This document shows positions 24,600-32,870 of a DNA stretch of 64,000 bases, one piece after another. The position numbers were made by a program, and so were the translations under genes. Every line of letters starts with the position of its first letter. The stretch's first letter is position 1. The notes under the pieces are model-generated. The model did no database searches. It was given only the letters and a program-made list of their open reading frames with translations, and had not been told where the DNA came from. Source of the stretch: Robiginitomaculum_A sp036478535 (GTDB lineage Bacteria > Pseudomonadota > Alphaproteobacteria > Caulobacterales > Maricaulaceae); the NCBI GenBank assembly GCA_965224735.1, contig OZ245059.1, forward strand, positions 992,001-1,056,000, written 5' to 3'.

Positions 24600-26297
24600 A
24601 TGATGAACAAGTATTTACTCCTTTTTGTATTTGGCGTAACCCTTAATATGGGCGGCCTAGTGGATATAGGCGGCAGCTTGGCGTTTGCGCAAAGCTCTGA
24701 TGGAGCCAATACGGACAAGTCTTCTAACCCGCAAACTGGCCGAACCGACCGATCCGAAGATGCATGGCGTAAATCTAAAAAGAAAAGTTCTACTGACCCA
24801 TTCGGCATGCCACCATTTGGCATATTTAAAAATAACCGTATGACGGGCATGGGCAATTTACCGCCTAGACGGCCAATTGATGCGCTGCCAGAAGACTCGC
24901 GTCGTCATTTGATGCGTCAACGTGCAAAAGTCATTGCCAATATGGAATTTGGCCAACAACCAAAGCAAATAAAAAAACCAACTTACGAACCAAGCAAAGC
25001 CGCTAAAACTGATCCGGATTTGGCCAAAGAGGAAGAAGAAGTTTGGGACGTTATTGTCACCGATATGCAGGGTGGGGGGGCAAGTAAACCTTCTGCTTCA
25101 GCCGCAGGTGGCTCTAATAAAGTGGCAGTTGTTGGCCGTGGCGGCAATCAATCAGGTTCGGTTATGCGGGGGGGCAGCGCGCAAAGCGCGTCTGATATTT
25201 TAGCCCAGCTCAAGGGTATGAAAAAAGCAGGTGTTGCACCAAAAACCGGGACAGGAACTTCTCCTTTGGGTTCTCCTTTGGGTTCTCCTATGGGGACACA
25301 GCCCAATGGCGGTGCAAAACAGGGGTATGGGCAAGGCTCTGGGCAAGATTCTGGGCAAGGCTCTGGACAATCAAAGGGTCAGGGTACAAATAAGGGTATG
25401 TCTCGGGCACAGACACAAAGCCAAAGCCAAAGCCAAAGCCAAAGCCAAAGCCAAAGCCAAAGCCAAAATCAGAGTGCAGGACAAGACGGGAAATCTAGCA
25501 GGGCTATGCGCGGCGGCAGTGCGCAAAGCACGGCCTCTATTTTGGCTGGCCTAAAAGGCAATCAGCCAGGCCAAACACAAACAGGCCAAACACAAACAGG
25601 CCAGGCACAAACAGGCCAGGCACAAACGGGTCAGGGTACAAATAAGGGTATGTCTCGGGCACAGACTCAAAGCCAAAATCAGACTCAAAGCCAAAATCAG
25701 AGCCAGAGCCAAAACCAGAGCCAAAGCCAGAGCCAGAGCCAAAATCAGAGTGCAGGACAAGACGGGAAATCTAGCAGGGCTATGCGCGGCGGCAGTGCGC
25801 AAAGCACGGCCTCTATTTTGGCTGGCCTAAAAGGCAATCAGCCAGGCCAAACACAAACAGGCCAAACACAAACAGGCCAGAGACAAAATAGCCAAACACA
25901 AAATGGCTCGAATACTGATGGACAATCACCTAGCGGACAAAATGCAGGGGCTCAAACATCGTCAAGAAAAAACTCAAAGGGGAAAAACTCAAAAGAGAAA
26001 AATTCAAAGGGGAAAGATTCTAATGACGAGGCAAATGGTCAACAACAAGATCAGAAAAATCAAGCGCAGCCAGCGAGCACAATGGTAAATGAGGCTGGCG
26101 AGTCCAGCGCGCGCGCAGATGCGGCTTCAAAGACGCAAGCTACTCAGCCCGCACAGTCATCAATCCTAAGCCCGCTTACCTTGCCGCAAACAGAAGATGG
26201 CCCGGATACAACAAGAGATACGGTGTGTAGCCAGTCCAGCGCGTCAGCTTATATAAAGAAAAGCAATGGCGGTAAGCAGGAAGATTTATGTAATTAG
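24600..26297 (+). CDS. Secreted Gln/Ser-rich repeat protein flanked by MITEs
   Basis: The frame opens at ATG 24564, but ATG 24600 or 24603 gives a proper signal peptide (MMNKYLLLFVFGVTLN...SLAFA, cut before QSSDG). The mature part begins with a charged region, then three copies of an RGGSAQSxxxILAxLKG module (DNA about 25162-25217, 25506-25559, 25782-25835). These are separated by low-complexity SQ/NQ runs and GQTQT repeats. A Lys/Ser-rich stretch and an ordinary C-terminus with SILSPLTLPQTEDG and two cysteines follow. Function is unknown. It follows the VWA/TolQ operon on the same strand and could be a secreted partner or matrix-like protein. Both flanks carry related MITEs. Confidence 0.75.
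   Translation: MMNKYLLLFVFGVTLNMGGLVDIGGSLAFAQSSDGANTDKSSNPQTGRTDRSEDAWRKSKKKSSTDPFGMPPFGIFKNNRMTGMGNLPPRRPIDALPEDSRRHLMRQRAKVIANMEFGQQPKQIKKPTYEPSKAAKTDPDLAKEEEEVWDVIVTDMQGGGASKPSASAAGGSNKVAVVGRGGNQSGSVMRGGSAQSASDILAQLKGMKKAGVAPKTGTGTSPLGSPLGSPMGTQPNGGAKQGYGQGSGQDSGQGSGQSKGQGTNKGMSRAQTQSQSQSQSQSQSQSQSQNQSAGQDGKSSRAMRGGSAQSTASILAGLKGNQPGQTQTGQTQTGQAQTGQAQTGQGTNKGMSRAQTQSQNQTQSQNQSQSQNQSQSQSQSQNQSAGQDGKSSRAMRGGSAQSTASILAGLKGNQPGQTQTGQTQTGQRQNSQTQNGSNTDGQSPSGQNAGAQTSSRKNSKGKNSKEKNSKGKDSNDEANGQQQDQKNQAQPASTMVNEAGESSARADAASKTQATQPAQSSILSPLTLPQTEDGPDTTRDTVCSQSSASAYIKKSNGGKQEDLCN
25416..25461 (+). repeat. Hexanucleotide array AGCCAA
   Basis: About seven head-to-tail copies of AGCCAA encode a Ser-Gln run inside the repeat protein. 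A second, less regular array (AGCCAAAATCAG/AGCCAGAGCCA) lies at about 25670-25750. Such arrays change copy number easily by slippage, in steps of two residues without frameshift. Confidence 0.85.
25465..25880 (+). repeat. Large direct repeat, 276-bp spacing
   Basis: The segment from about 25465 to 25604 recurs almost exactly at about 25741-25880, shifted by 276 bp. A further flanking piece (GGGTACAAATAAGGGTATGT near 25383) recurs near 25635 with a 252-bp shift. The difference in spacing reflects different numbers of short SQ/NQ and GQTQT units. This is a recent in-frame duplication within the gene. Confidence 0.85.
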
Positions 26298-26582
26298 GTA
26301 GTGTACTGATAAACTCAGGTCGAAATGGAGCTAAATATGCGAAAATATGCTAGGAAAAGTGCGCAGGTCGGGCTTATTGCCCAGCCAAGTGCTTTGACGA
26401 CGCAGATTGAAGCAGATTTAGTTCCGGATTATAGTCGCACTTTGCATGGCCATTTTGCCCACTGGCATCCCACTGGCATCATTGTAAACTTTTGAAAATA
26501 CTAGCATTTCCTGCAGATTTACGCCTAACCAGTGAACAAATTGACACATGCCATTTCGACCTGAGTTTATGAGTACACTACC
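26297..26582. mobile_element. MITE-like element, copy 2 (286 bp, inverted relative to copy 1)
   Basis: The ends repeat the GGTAGTGTACT inverted repeat of copy 1 (about 32 bp, TA on both sides). The left ~125 bp interior is the reverse complement of copy 1's interior. The remaining ~130 bp is extra sequence before the right end. A small ORF (26337-26495; MRKYARKSAQVGLIAQPSAL...) runs from inside the left end. The left junction supplies the G of the repeat protein's TAG stop. Confidence 0.82.
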
Positions 26583-26798
26583 TAGGCAGAAGGGGCACTT
26601 CGTAAGGGCTGCTGTCTCATTTTTTATTTTCTGGACTTTATTTTCTGGTTCTTGTTTTGGGGCGCGGGATCAGCGGTAGAGTGGCAAAAACATGGGTGGT
26701 TAAAAAACTTATTCACGGGTTTTTTTTCTATAGCCTGTGTGTTGCTGCCAGTTTATAATTTTTTTCCCCGTATTTGCCTTTGCGCCTATTGTGCGTAT

Positions 26799-27302
26799 AT
26801 GAATTTAAACACGCCGACATATTGCCAGAATTATAGCGCCTTGCCCCATACCCGTTTTGGGCTTGGGGCGCTATTGCTATGGATGCAGGTTTGGGTTTTG
26901 TCTTGCTGCGGGGCGCGGCCAGTGCGGGGTAGGGGCTGTAGGGGCTGTGCGTTCTGCCCTGCGCCAGCACACGATACCAGCACGATGACCAGCACGATGA
27001 CCAGCACGATGACCAGCACGATGAATAGGCATGAGCGCAAGATGGACATGCGCGCAATCCCTGCCGCGCGCAAATTAGCGCCGTTTCAAATTCTTTTACC
27101 GCGCAAGCTTAGTTATACTCAATATCTTGAGCGTATGTGCCAGATTTCTATCCACGGACGGGTGAGGCTTTACCGCATGCGCCAAACCTGTAGTGTGCTA
27201 CTCCGTAGACCGCTTTTGCGCTGTTATGATCATGGCTGGTGGCGTGCGCCGAGCGGGCATCTTTATGCTGGGCTATGGATTGCGATTTTGCGGCCAAATT
27301 AA
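26799..27302 (+). CDS. Doubtful hypothetical protein, 167 aa
   Basis: An open frame from ATG 26799 fills an ~800-bp stretch between the second MITE and tRNA-Ala. The product is rich in Arg, Cys and Trp, unlike the Lys-rich neighbours. It contains a fourfold TSTM repeat from a 12-bp array and matches no family I know. No good ribosome-binding site is visible. The opposite strand in the same place encodes a lipoprotein-like peptide. It may be non-coding. Confidence 0.25.
   Translation: MNLNTPTYCQNYSALPHTRFGLGALLLWMQVWVLSCCGARPVRGRGCRGCAFCPAPAHDTSTMTSTMTSTMTSTMNRHERKMDMRAIPAARKLAPFQILLPRKLSYTQYLERMCQISIHGRVRLYRMRQTCSVLLRRPLLRCYDHGWWRAPSGHLYAGLWIAILRPN
26831..27049 (-). CDS. Possible small lipoprotein (alternative reading of the same region)
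   Basis: From ATG 27049 the 72-residue product begins MSILRSCLF, continues with a purely aliphatic VLVIVLVIVLVIVLV core made by the 12-bp array, and then VSCAGAG, a lipobox-like cysteine. A CAGGGA lies about ten bases upstream of the start. The signal-peptide shape is convincing, but the tail (QNAQPLQPLPRTGRAP...) is unrecognised. A hydrophobic core built from a slippage-prone repeat could arise by chance. Confidence 0.3.
   Translation of the reverse strand: MSILRSCLFIVLVIVLVIVLVIVLVSCAGAGQNAQPLQPLPRTGRAPQQDKTQTCIHSNSAPSPKRVWGKAL
26977..27024 (+). repeat. Four exact copies of a 12-bp unit
   Basis: CCAGCACGATGA is repeated four times without interruption. It encodes TSTM on the plus strand and IVLV on the minus strand, depending on which ORF, if any, is real. 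Confidence 0.92.
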
Positions 27303-27381
27303 CCAGAAATTTAAGTGATTAAGATTACCAAAAACACGCTGTTTCCGTAGAGGGCATGGCGGTATCTGCTCTGGGGAAAAA

Positions 27382-27457
<76 letters not shown>

Positions 27458-27503
27458 TTATTGGTTTGGCGGCTTAAATGCGCCTTGTTGGTTTTGCCTC
27501 GTT

Positions 27504-27968
27504 CTAAATTTCGACCTCTTCAATGTCGTCATCTTTGTTTTCATCATCGCCAGTTGGCGGGCCTTCATTGGCGTCTTCATCATCATCGTCATCTAGTGTT
27601 GTTTCTTCATCGCCTGAAGAGAAGCCATCCATATTTGTGCCATCATCATTGGCGTCATCATCATCATCATCATCAGTGCCTGCAGCGCCGAAGGTAGCAT
27701 CACCGTTCAGCTCAAGTTCTTTGGTTTCAATATCTTCCTGGTCCATATCCTCTTCTGGCGTTTCATCCTCGATATCCTCATCCTCGATATCCTCATCGTC
27801 TAAATCATCGTTTACTGGCGTTAGGATTGGTTTTTGGATATCTCCAAAGAGCGCTGGGTCAAAGCTATTGCCGCAATAAGAGCAAATAGCTGGAAGTTTG
27901 CCAAGGTCGTAAAACTTTTTTTCGCATTCGGGGCATTTTTGTTTGTTGCCCAATTTATTTTTAGCCAC
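27504..27968 (-). CDS. FYDLN-acid family protein (TIGR02300)
   Basis: The 154-residue protein starts with a zinc-ribbon-like segment (KQKCPECEKKFYDLGKLPAICSYCGNSFDP) with two CxxC pairs and the FYDL motif that names the family. The C-terminal two thirds are almost only Asp, Glu, Asn and Gly. The family is restricted to alphaproteobacteria, commonly next to tRNA-Ala and aroA as here, and has no known function. A short tandem duplication (ATCCTC, DNA around 27770-27800) lies in the acidic tail. Confidence 0.93.
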   Translation of the reverse strand: MAKNKLGNKQKCPECEKKFYDLGKLPAICSYCGNSFDPALFGDIQKPILTPVNDDLDDEDIEDEDIEDETPEEDMDQEDIETKELELNGDATFGAAGTDDDDDDDANDDGTNMDGFSSGDEETTLDDDDDEDANEGPPTGDDENKDDDIEEVEI

Positions 27969-28105
27969 AATCGTGTCCTGTCTTTAATAATATCTTGTCT
28001 AAGTATGTCTTGCTCTATAAGCATGAACGCTTGTACATCGCTTGTTAGCGGTTCCTTTTTTCAAGTCAATAAACAATTTTAAAAAATGCAGGTTAGCGTA
28101 AAAAA

Positions 28106-29434
28106 ATGCAAATATCGTTAAGTGGAAGTGTCAGTGCGCCAGGGGATAAATCTATATCTCATCGTGCCCTTATCTTGGGTGCGTTAGCTGAAGGCACAAC
28201 GAAGATTACGGGCCTTCTTGAAGGTGATGACATTTTGCATACGGCAAATGCCATGCGTAGCTTTGGCGTTCGAGTTACACGTCAAGGGGCAGTAGAAGGA
28301 GCAGGAGCAGGAGCATGGCAGGTTGAAGGGTGCGGCGCGCGAGGGTTTTCCGCGCCAGATGCGCCGATAAATTTTGGCAACGCGGGCACAGGCGCGCGCC
28401 TTATCTTGGGCGCAGCAGCAGGGTTTAATCTTGATGTAAGCTATTGCGGTGACGAAAGTCTTTCCTCGCGCCCCATGAGCCGTGTGCTCACGCCACTGCG
28501 GGAAATGGGTGCAATTTTTATGGCGCGCGGCGATAAATTGCCGTTGTCACAAAAACCAAGCGCCGTGCCAGAGGGCAAAAATGCTCTATCGCCGATTTCT
28601 TTCACGCCGCCCCATGCATCGGCTCAAGTGAAGTCCTGCATATTATTGGCGGGATTGCAGGCCTGCGGCACAACTATAGTGCACGAGAAGAGATTAACCC
28701 GTGATCATACGGAAAATATGCTGGAAGCTTTCGGTGTTCAAGTTAACCGTGAAACTATTGGCTCGGGGCAAAAAGTATCAATAAATGGCCCCGCGCATTT
28801 GTGTTCTACGACTATAAATGTGCCTGGCGATCCCTCTTCTGCTGCTTTTTTAATTGCAGGTGCTTTAATTGTGCCAGGTTCGGACATTACCGTAAAAAAT
28901 GTTATGATGAATCCAACACGAACAGGCCTGTTTAACGTGTTGACGCAGATGGGCGCTTATTTGCGGGCTGATAATGTTAGGCGTAGCGGCGGCGAAACTA
29001 TCGCAGATTTTCATGTGAAGCATTCAAATCTATTTGGCGTAATTGTGCCGCCAGAACGCGCCGCATCTATGATTGATGAATATCCAATTCTTGCAGTAAT
29101 TTCCGCCTTTGCAAAAGGAAAAACAGTTATGAAAGGGCTTGACGAGCTAAGAGTAAAAGAAAGCGACCGCTTATTTGGGACTTACCAATTGCTCACAGAT
29201 AACGGGGTTGATGCCCAGATAGATGGGGATGATTTGATCGTGCGCGGCGGTATTGTCGCTGGCGGAGGGGTGGTGAAAACACATCACGACCACCGCATTG
29301 CCATGAGCGCGTTGATTTTGGGTTTGGGAGCGCAGCAAAAAATCAGCATTGATGATGAAAGTATGATCGCAACCAGTTTTCCAAACTTTTTTGATTTAAT
29401 GGCGTCGCTTGGCGCAAATATAGAACGGTTATGA
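28106..29434 (+). CDS. aroA: 3-phosphoshikimate 1-carboxyvinyltransferase (EPSP synthase)
   Basis: AroA joins shikimate-3-phosphate and phosphoenolpyruvate in the shikimate pathway. The 442-residue protein shows APGDKSISHRALILGALAEG, NFGNAGTGARLILG, SLSSRPMSRVLTPLREMGA and the C-terminal KESDRL and HDHRIAMS motifs. The RPMSRVLTPLREMG stretch is typical of the class II (CP4-like) group. The glycine of NAGT, which is alanine in glyphosate-insensitive CP4, is present here. The stop overlaps the cmk start (ATGA), an order conserved in alphaproteobacteria. Confidence 0.96.
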   Translation: MQISLSGSVSAPGDKSISHRALILGALAEGTTKITGLLEGDDILHTANAMRSFGVRVTRQGAVEGAGAGAWQVEGCGARGFSAPDAPINFGNAGTGARLILGAAAGFNLDVSYCGDESLSSRPMSRVLTPLREMGAIFMARGDKLPLSQKPSAVPEGKNALSPISFTPPHASAQVKSCILLAGLQACGTTIVHEKRLTRDHTENMLEAFGVQVNRETIGSGQKVSINGPAHLCSTTINVPGDPSSAAFLIAGALIVPGSDITVKNVMMNPTRTGLFNVLTQMGAYLRADNVRRSGGETIADFHVKHSNLFGVIVPPERAASMIDEYPILAVISAFAKGKTVMKGLDELRVKESDRLFGTYQLLTDNGVDAQIDGDDLIVRGGIVAGGGVVKTHHDHRIAMSALILGLGAQQKISIDDESMIATSFPNFFDLMASLGANIERL

Positions 29435-30081
29435 CAGTTATAGCAATCGATGGTACCTTTGCATCGGGCAAGGGGACTTTAGGCAAAAAGATCGCCAAGC
29501 ATTACGGCTTTGCTTATCTTGATACGGGAAAGTTATACCGGGCTGTCGCGGCAAAGGCTTTGCACAAGGACACTGATTTACAAGACGCGAAGGCATGTGC
29601 GAACTATGCTAAAATAATTATCCCTTCGGACTTGGAAAATTTGTACTTAAAAAGCGGCACTGTCGGCGCGGCAGCGTCAAAAATTGCTGTTCATGACGAA
29701 GTAAGAGCCGCTCTTTTTGATTTTCAGCAAAACTTTGCCCAAGCCCCTGGTAAGGATTTTTTAGGTTCTGTGCTTGATGGCCGCGATATTGGCACAGTTA
29801 TATGTCCAAATGCTGATGTGAAACTTTATATTGATGCGGATCCCAGGGTTCGGGCAAAGCGCCGCCATAAGGAGCTTTTAGGCTATGGGGAGGACATTAC
29901 ATATGATCAAGTCTTGGCCCAACTTAAGGAACGTGATTGCCGGGATATGAATAGGGAAAATGCGCCTTTAAAGCCTGCTATAAATGCGCACTTGCTTGAT
30001 ACAACAATACTCGCTATAGAGCCTGCGTTCGAAGCGGCAATTAAACTGATTGATGCCGTTTTAGGTTTTCCCAAAGCCTGA
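29431..30081 (+). CDS. cmk: Cytidylate kinase
   Basis: Cmk phosphorylates CMP and dCMP. The 216-residue protein has the P-loop GTFASGKGTLGKK, the substrate segment FAYLDTGKLYRAVA, and VLDGRDIGTVICPNADVKLYIDADPRVRAKRRHKEL with the LID arginines. The P-loop reads TFASGKGT where most homologues have PAASGKGT. It overlaps aroA by four bases and precedes rpsA by 98 bp, a classic bacterial order. Confidence 0.95.
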   Translation: MTVIAIDGTFASGKGTLGKKIAKHYGFAYLDTGKLYRAVAAKALHKDTDLQDAKACANYAKIIIPSDLENLYLKSGTVGAAASKIAVHDEVRAALFDFQQNFAQAPGKDFLGSVLDGRDIGTVICPNADVKLYIDADPRVRAKRRHKELLGYGEDITYDQVLAQLKERDCRDMNRENAPLKPAINAHLLDTTILAIEPAFEAAIKLIDAVLGFPKA

Positions 30082-30179
30082 TTGAATAAAATACGCCCAG
30101 ATTGGCTGGGTCAGACCACTGCAGACCTTCATAGCAATCGATGCGAGGGGCAGTTGGCACAGAAAAATTTGGAGATATT

Positions 30180-31880
30180 ATGAGCGTAGCTCAAAACGAT
30201 ACACTCACCCCAACAACGCAAGATTTTGCATCCATGCTAGAAGCGTCCCTTGAAACCAATTCAATGGAAGAAGGCACGGTTATTACAGGCACAGTTGTTA
30301 GCGTTGATAAAGATACAGTAACGGTTGATGTTGGCCTTAAAAGCGCGGGACGTATTCCCTTGCGCGAATTTTACACACCTGGCGAAGAAGAAAGCGTTAA
30401 AGTTGGCGACAAAGTAGAAGTCTATCTAGAGCGCATTGAAAATGCTCTTGGGGATGCGCTTCTCTCTCGCGATAAAGCGCGCCGGGAAGAAAGTTGGATT
30501 AAACTTGCAAAAATTTGCGCAGCAGAAGAGCCAGTAAATGGCGCTATTGTTAGCCGCGTTAAAGGCGGGTTTACGGTTGACCTTGGCGGCGTAAATGCTT
30601 TTTTACCAGGCTCACAAGTTGATATTCGCCCCGTGCGCGATGTGACGCCTTTGATGAATATTACGCAACCCTTTATGATTTTGAAAATGGACCGTCCGCG
30701 CAACAATATCGTTGTTTCGCGCCGAGCTATCTTGGAAGAAAGCCGCGCAGAGCAGCGCGCAGAGCTTGTTGGCCAATTGGCTGAGGGCGAAGAGCGCGAA
30801 GGCATTGTTAAAAATATCACTGATTATGGTGCGTTCGTTGATTTAGGCGGTATTGATGGTCTCTTGCATGTCACGGACATGTCTTGGCGCCGCATCTCTC
30901 ACCCAAGTCAGGTTCTTACAGTTGATGAAACGATTAAAGTTAGGATCATTCGTATTAACTCTGAAACGCAGCGCATCAGCCTTGGTATTAAACAACTTTC
31001 AGAAGATCCATGGCTAGCAGCGGTTAAAAACTATCCACCAAATGCTAAACTTAGCGGTACTGTTACAAATATTGCTGATTATGGCGCATTTGTAGAGCTT
31101 GAAGAGGGTGTTGAAGGTCTTGTTCACGTTTCTGAAATGAGCTGGACGAAGAAAAACGTTCATCCAAGTAGAATTTTGTCTGAATCTCAAAAGATCGACG
31201 TTATGGTTCTTGAAGTTGATCAGGAAAAACGCCGTATTTCTCTTGGCCTTAAACAATTGCAAGAAAATCCTTGGGATAGCTTCTCTGACCGTTTCCCAGT
31301 TGGCACAGTTATTAAAGGTGAAGTTCGCTCAATCACTGAATTTGGTTTGTTTATTGGCCTTGATGGCGAAATAGACGGCATGTCGCATTTGTCTGATTTA
31401 TCTTGGGATAAATCTGGCGAAGAAGCTTTGGCTGAGTACACAATTGGTGATGAAGTTGAAGCGAAAATTCTTGAAGTTGACCAAGAAAAGGAACGTATTT
31501 CTCTTGGTATTAAACAGCTTGTCAAAGATAGCGGCGCGCCTAAAGGTGCATCACGCGGTAAAACGGTTACCTGTACGGTTACTGAAATCACCAGTGGTGG
31601 TATCCAGGTTAATTATGGTGAGGAGGGCGAAGGCAAAGCCTTTATTCGCAAATCTGATCTCTCGCGTGAGCGCTCAGAGCAGCGCCCTGAGCTTTTTGCA
31701 ATTGGCGATAAAGTTGACGCTGTTATCACGCGCGTTGATAAGAGAACGGGTAATACCAACATGTCTATCAAGGCACTTGAGATATCTGAAGAAAAAGATG
31801 CGGTTGCGCAATACGGTTCAACTGACGCTGGCGCATCTCTTGGTGATATCTTGGGGGCAGCCATTAAAGGTGACGAGTAA
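30180..31880 (+). CDS. rpsA: 30S ribosomal protein S1
   Basis: From ATG 30180 (GGAG ten bases upstream) the product has 566 residues and six S1 RNA-binding domains. The third to fifth are easily seen as repeats around NITDYGAFVDLGGIDGLLHVTDMSW, NIADYGAFVELEEGVEGLVHVSEMSW and SITEFGLFIGLDGEIDGMSHLSDLSW-type sequences. S1 helps the ribosome bind and unfold mRNA. An upstream in-frame start at 30141 would add 13 residues across the ribosome-binding site. It ends with a strong terminator. The usual downstream ihfB is absent. Confidence 0.97.
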   Translation: MSVAQNDTLTPTTQDFASMLEASLETNSMEEGTVITGTVVSVDKDTVTVDVGLKSAGRIPLREFYTPGEEESVKVGDKVEVYLERIENALGDALLSRDKARREESWIKLAKICAAEEPVNGAIVSRVKGGFTVDLGGVNAFLPGSQVDIRPVRDVTPLMNITQPFMILKMDRPRNNIVVSRRAILEESRAEQRAELVGQLAEGEEREGIVKNITDYGAFVDLGGIDGLLHVTDMSWRRISHPSQVLTVDETIKVRIIRINSETQRISLGIKQLSEDPWLAAVKNYPPNAKLSGTVTNIADYGAFVELEEGVEGLVHVSEMSWTKKNVHPSRILSESQKIDVMVLEVDQEKRRISLGLKQLQENPWDSFSDRFPVGTVIKGEVRSITEFGLFIGLDGEIDGMSHLSDLSWDKSGEEALAEYTIGDEVEAKILEVDQEKERISLGIKQLVKDSGAPKGASRGKTVTCTVTEITSGGIQVNYGEEGEGKAFIRKSDLSRERSEQRPELFAIGDKVDAVITRVDKRTGNTNMSIKALEISEEKDAVAQYGSTDAGASLGDILGAAIKGDE

Positions 31881-31906
31881 ACCACTTTAATATATTTAAG
31901 ATTAGG

Positions 31907-31934
31907 CGACCCTGGTTTCGAGGGTCGTTTTTTT
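31907..31934 (+). terminator. Rho-independent terminator of rpsA
   Basis: Stem CGACCCT/AGGGTCG (31907-31913 with 31921-31927), loop of seven bases, then seven T. It lies 26 bases after the rpsA stop. Confidence 0.93.
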
Positions 31935-32099
31935 ATGAGCAAGACAGTGCGAGAAAAGAAAACACTTTCATGTCAAATCATTGCCACAATTAGAGTGTTT
32001 TAGTCTTACTGGTGCATGAGGCTGAAAAATGCCTTAGGCATTGGGCTTGCGAACTTATGTTAGGCTGGTTAATATCGTGGGTAAATAAGGGAGATTAAT

Positions 32100-32804
32100 A
32101 TGGCAAATATTGCACTGGTTGATGATGATGAAAACATTTTAACGTCTGTTTCAATTTTTCTAGAAGATCAAGGCCATACGATACGTTGTTTTAACAATGG
32201 GGCAACGGCTCTTGAGGCCTTGCAAAACAGTCCTGTAGACATTGCTATTTTTGATATTAAAATGCCGCGCATGGATGGTTTGGAACTCTTACGCCGCTTG
32301 CGCCAAACGTCAAATTTGCCAGTCATTTTCTTAACATCTAAAGATGACGAATTTGATGAAGCAATTGGCCTAAATATGGGCGCGGATGATTATATCACCA
32401 AGCCTTTCTCACAAAGGCTTTTGGGGGAGCGCATTAAAGCCGTGCTTCGGCGCTCGAAATCAGGCAGTGTTGAAACGCCAATACCACAAGAAGATGATGA
32501 TCAAGTGATGCGGCGTGGGTCCCTTTTATTGGATCCAAATCGGCATGCTTGTTCTTGGAAAGGGGAGCCTGTAAGGTTGACCGTTACAGAGTTTTTAATT
32601 CTCCAGGCGCTGGCAAAGCGGCCTGGTTATGTGAAAAGCCGCGACAATTTAATGGATGCCGCGTATGATGACCAAGTTTATGTGGATGACCGTACGATTG
32701 ATAGCCATATAAAGCGCTTGCGGAAAAAATTTAGAAAAATCGACAAAGAGTTTGACGGCATAGAAACTCTTTATGGTGTAGGCTATAAATATAGAGAAGC
32801 TTAA
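32100..32804 (+). CDS. chvI: Response regulator of the ChvI type
   Basis: An OmpR-family regulator of 234 residues: receiver domain with acidic pocket DDDEN and phosphoacceptor in IAIFDIKMPRMDG, then a winged-helix DNA-binding domain ending DRTIDSHIKRLRKKFR and YGVGYKY. With the downstream ChvG-like kinase and PTS genes it matches the ChvI/ChvG (ExoS) system, which responds to acid and envelope stress and controls cell-surface genes in Rhizobiales. The pairing and gene order support the name. The targets in this organism are unknown. Confidence 0.9.
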   Translation: MANIALVDDDENILTSVSIFLEDQGHTIRCFNNGATALEALQNSPVDIAIFDIKMPRMDGLELLRRLRQTSNLPVIFLTSKDDEFDEAIGLNMGADDYITKPFSQRLLGERIKAVLRRSKSGSVETPIPQEDDDQVMRRGSLLLDPNRHACSWKGEPVRLTVTEFLILQALAKRPGYVKSRDNLMDAAYDDQVYVDDRTIDSHIKRLRKKFRKIDKEFDGIETLYGVGYKYREA

Positions 32805-32870
32805 AGGTGCCATTTTTCTATGCACCTATAATTGTGTGCAGGGTAACAGGGCAGAATAGAAACGAGTAAA

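Noticed and set aside
25416..25760. CRISPR-like array
   Set aside because: The repeats are short, contiguous and in frame (Ser-Gln codons), with no unique spacers.
25551..25802. Minus-strand hydrophobic ORF opposite the repeat protein
   Set aside because: Its Leu/Ala run is the mirror of the SQ/NQ repeats; no ribosome-binding site or family.
24380..26582. Composite transposon carrying the repeat-protein gene
   Set aside because: Neither flanking element encodes a transposase and no outer target duplication can be shown, so only a MITE-flanked gene is claimed.
27523..27879. Plus-strand Ser-rich ORF opposite the FYDLN-acid gene
   Set aside because: It is the complement of Asp/Glu codon runs in a recognised gene.
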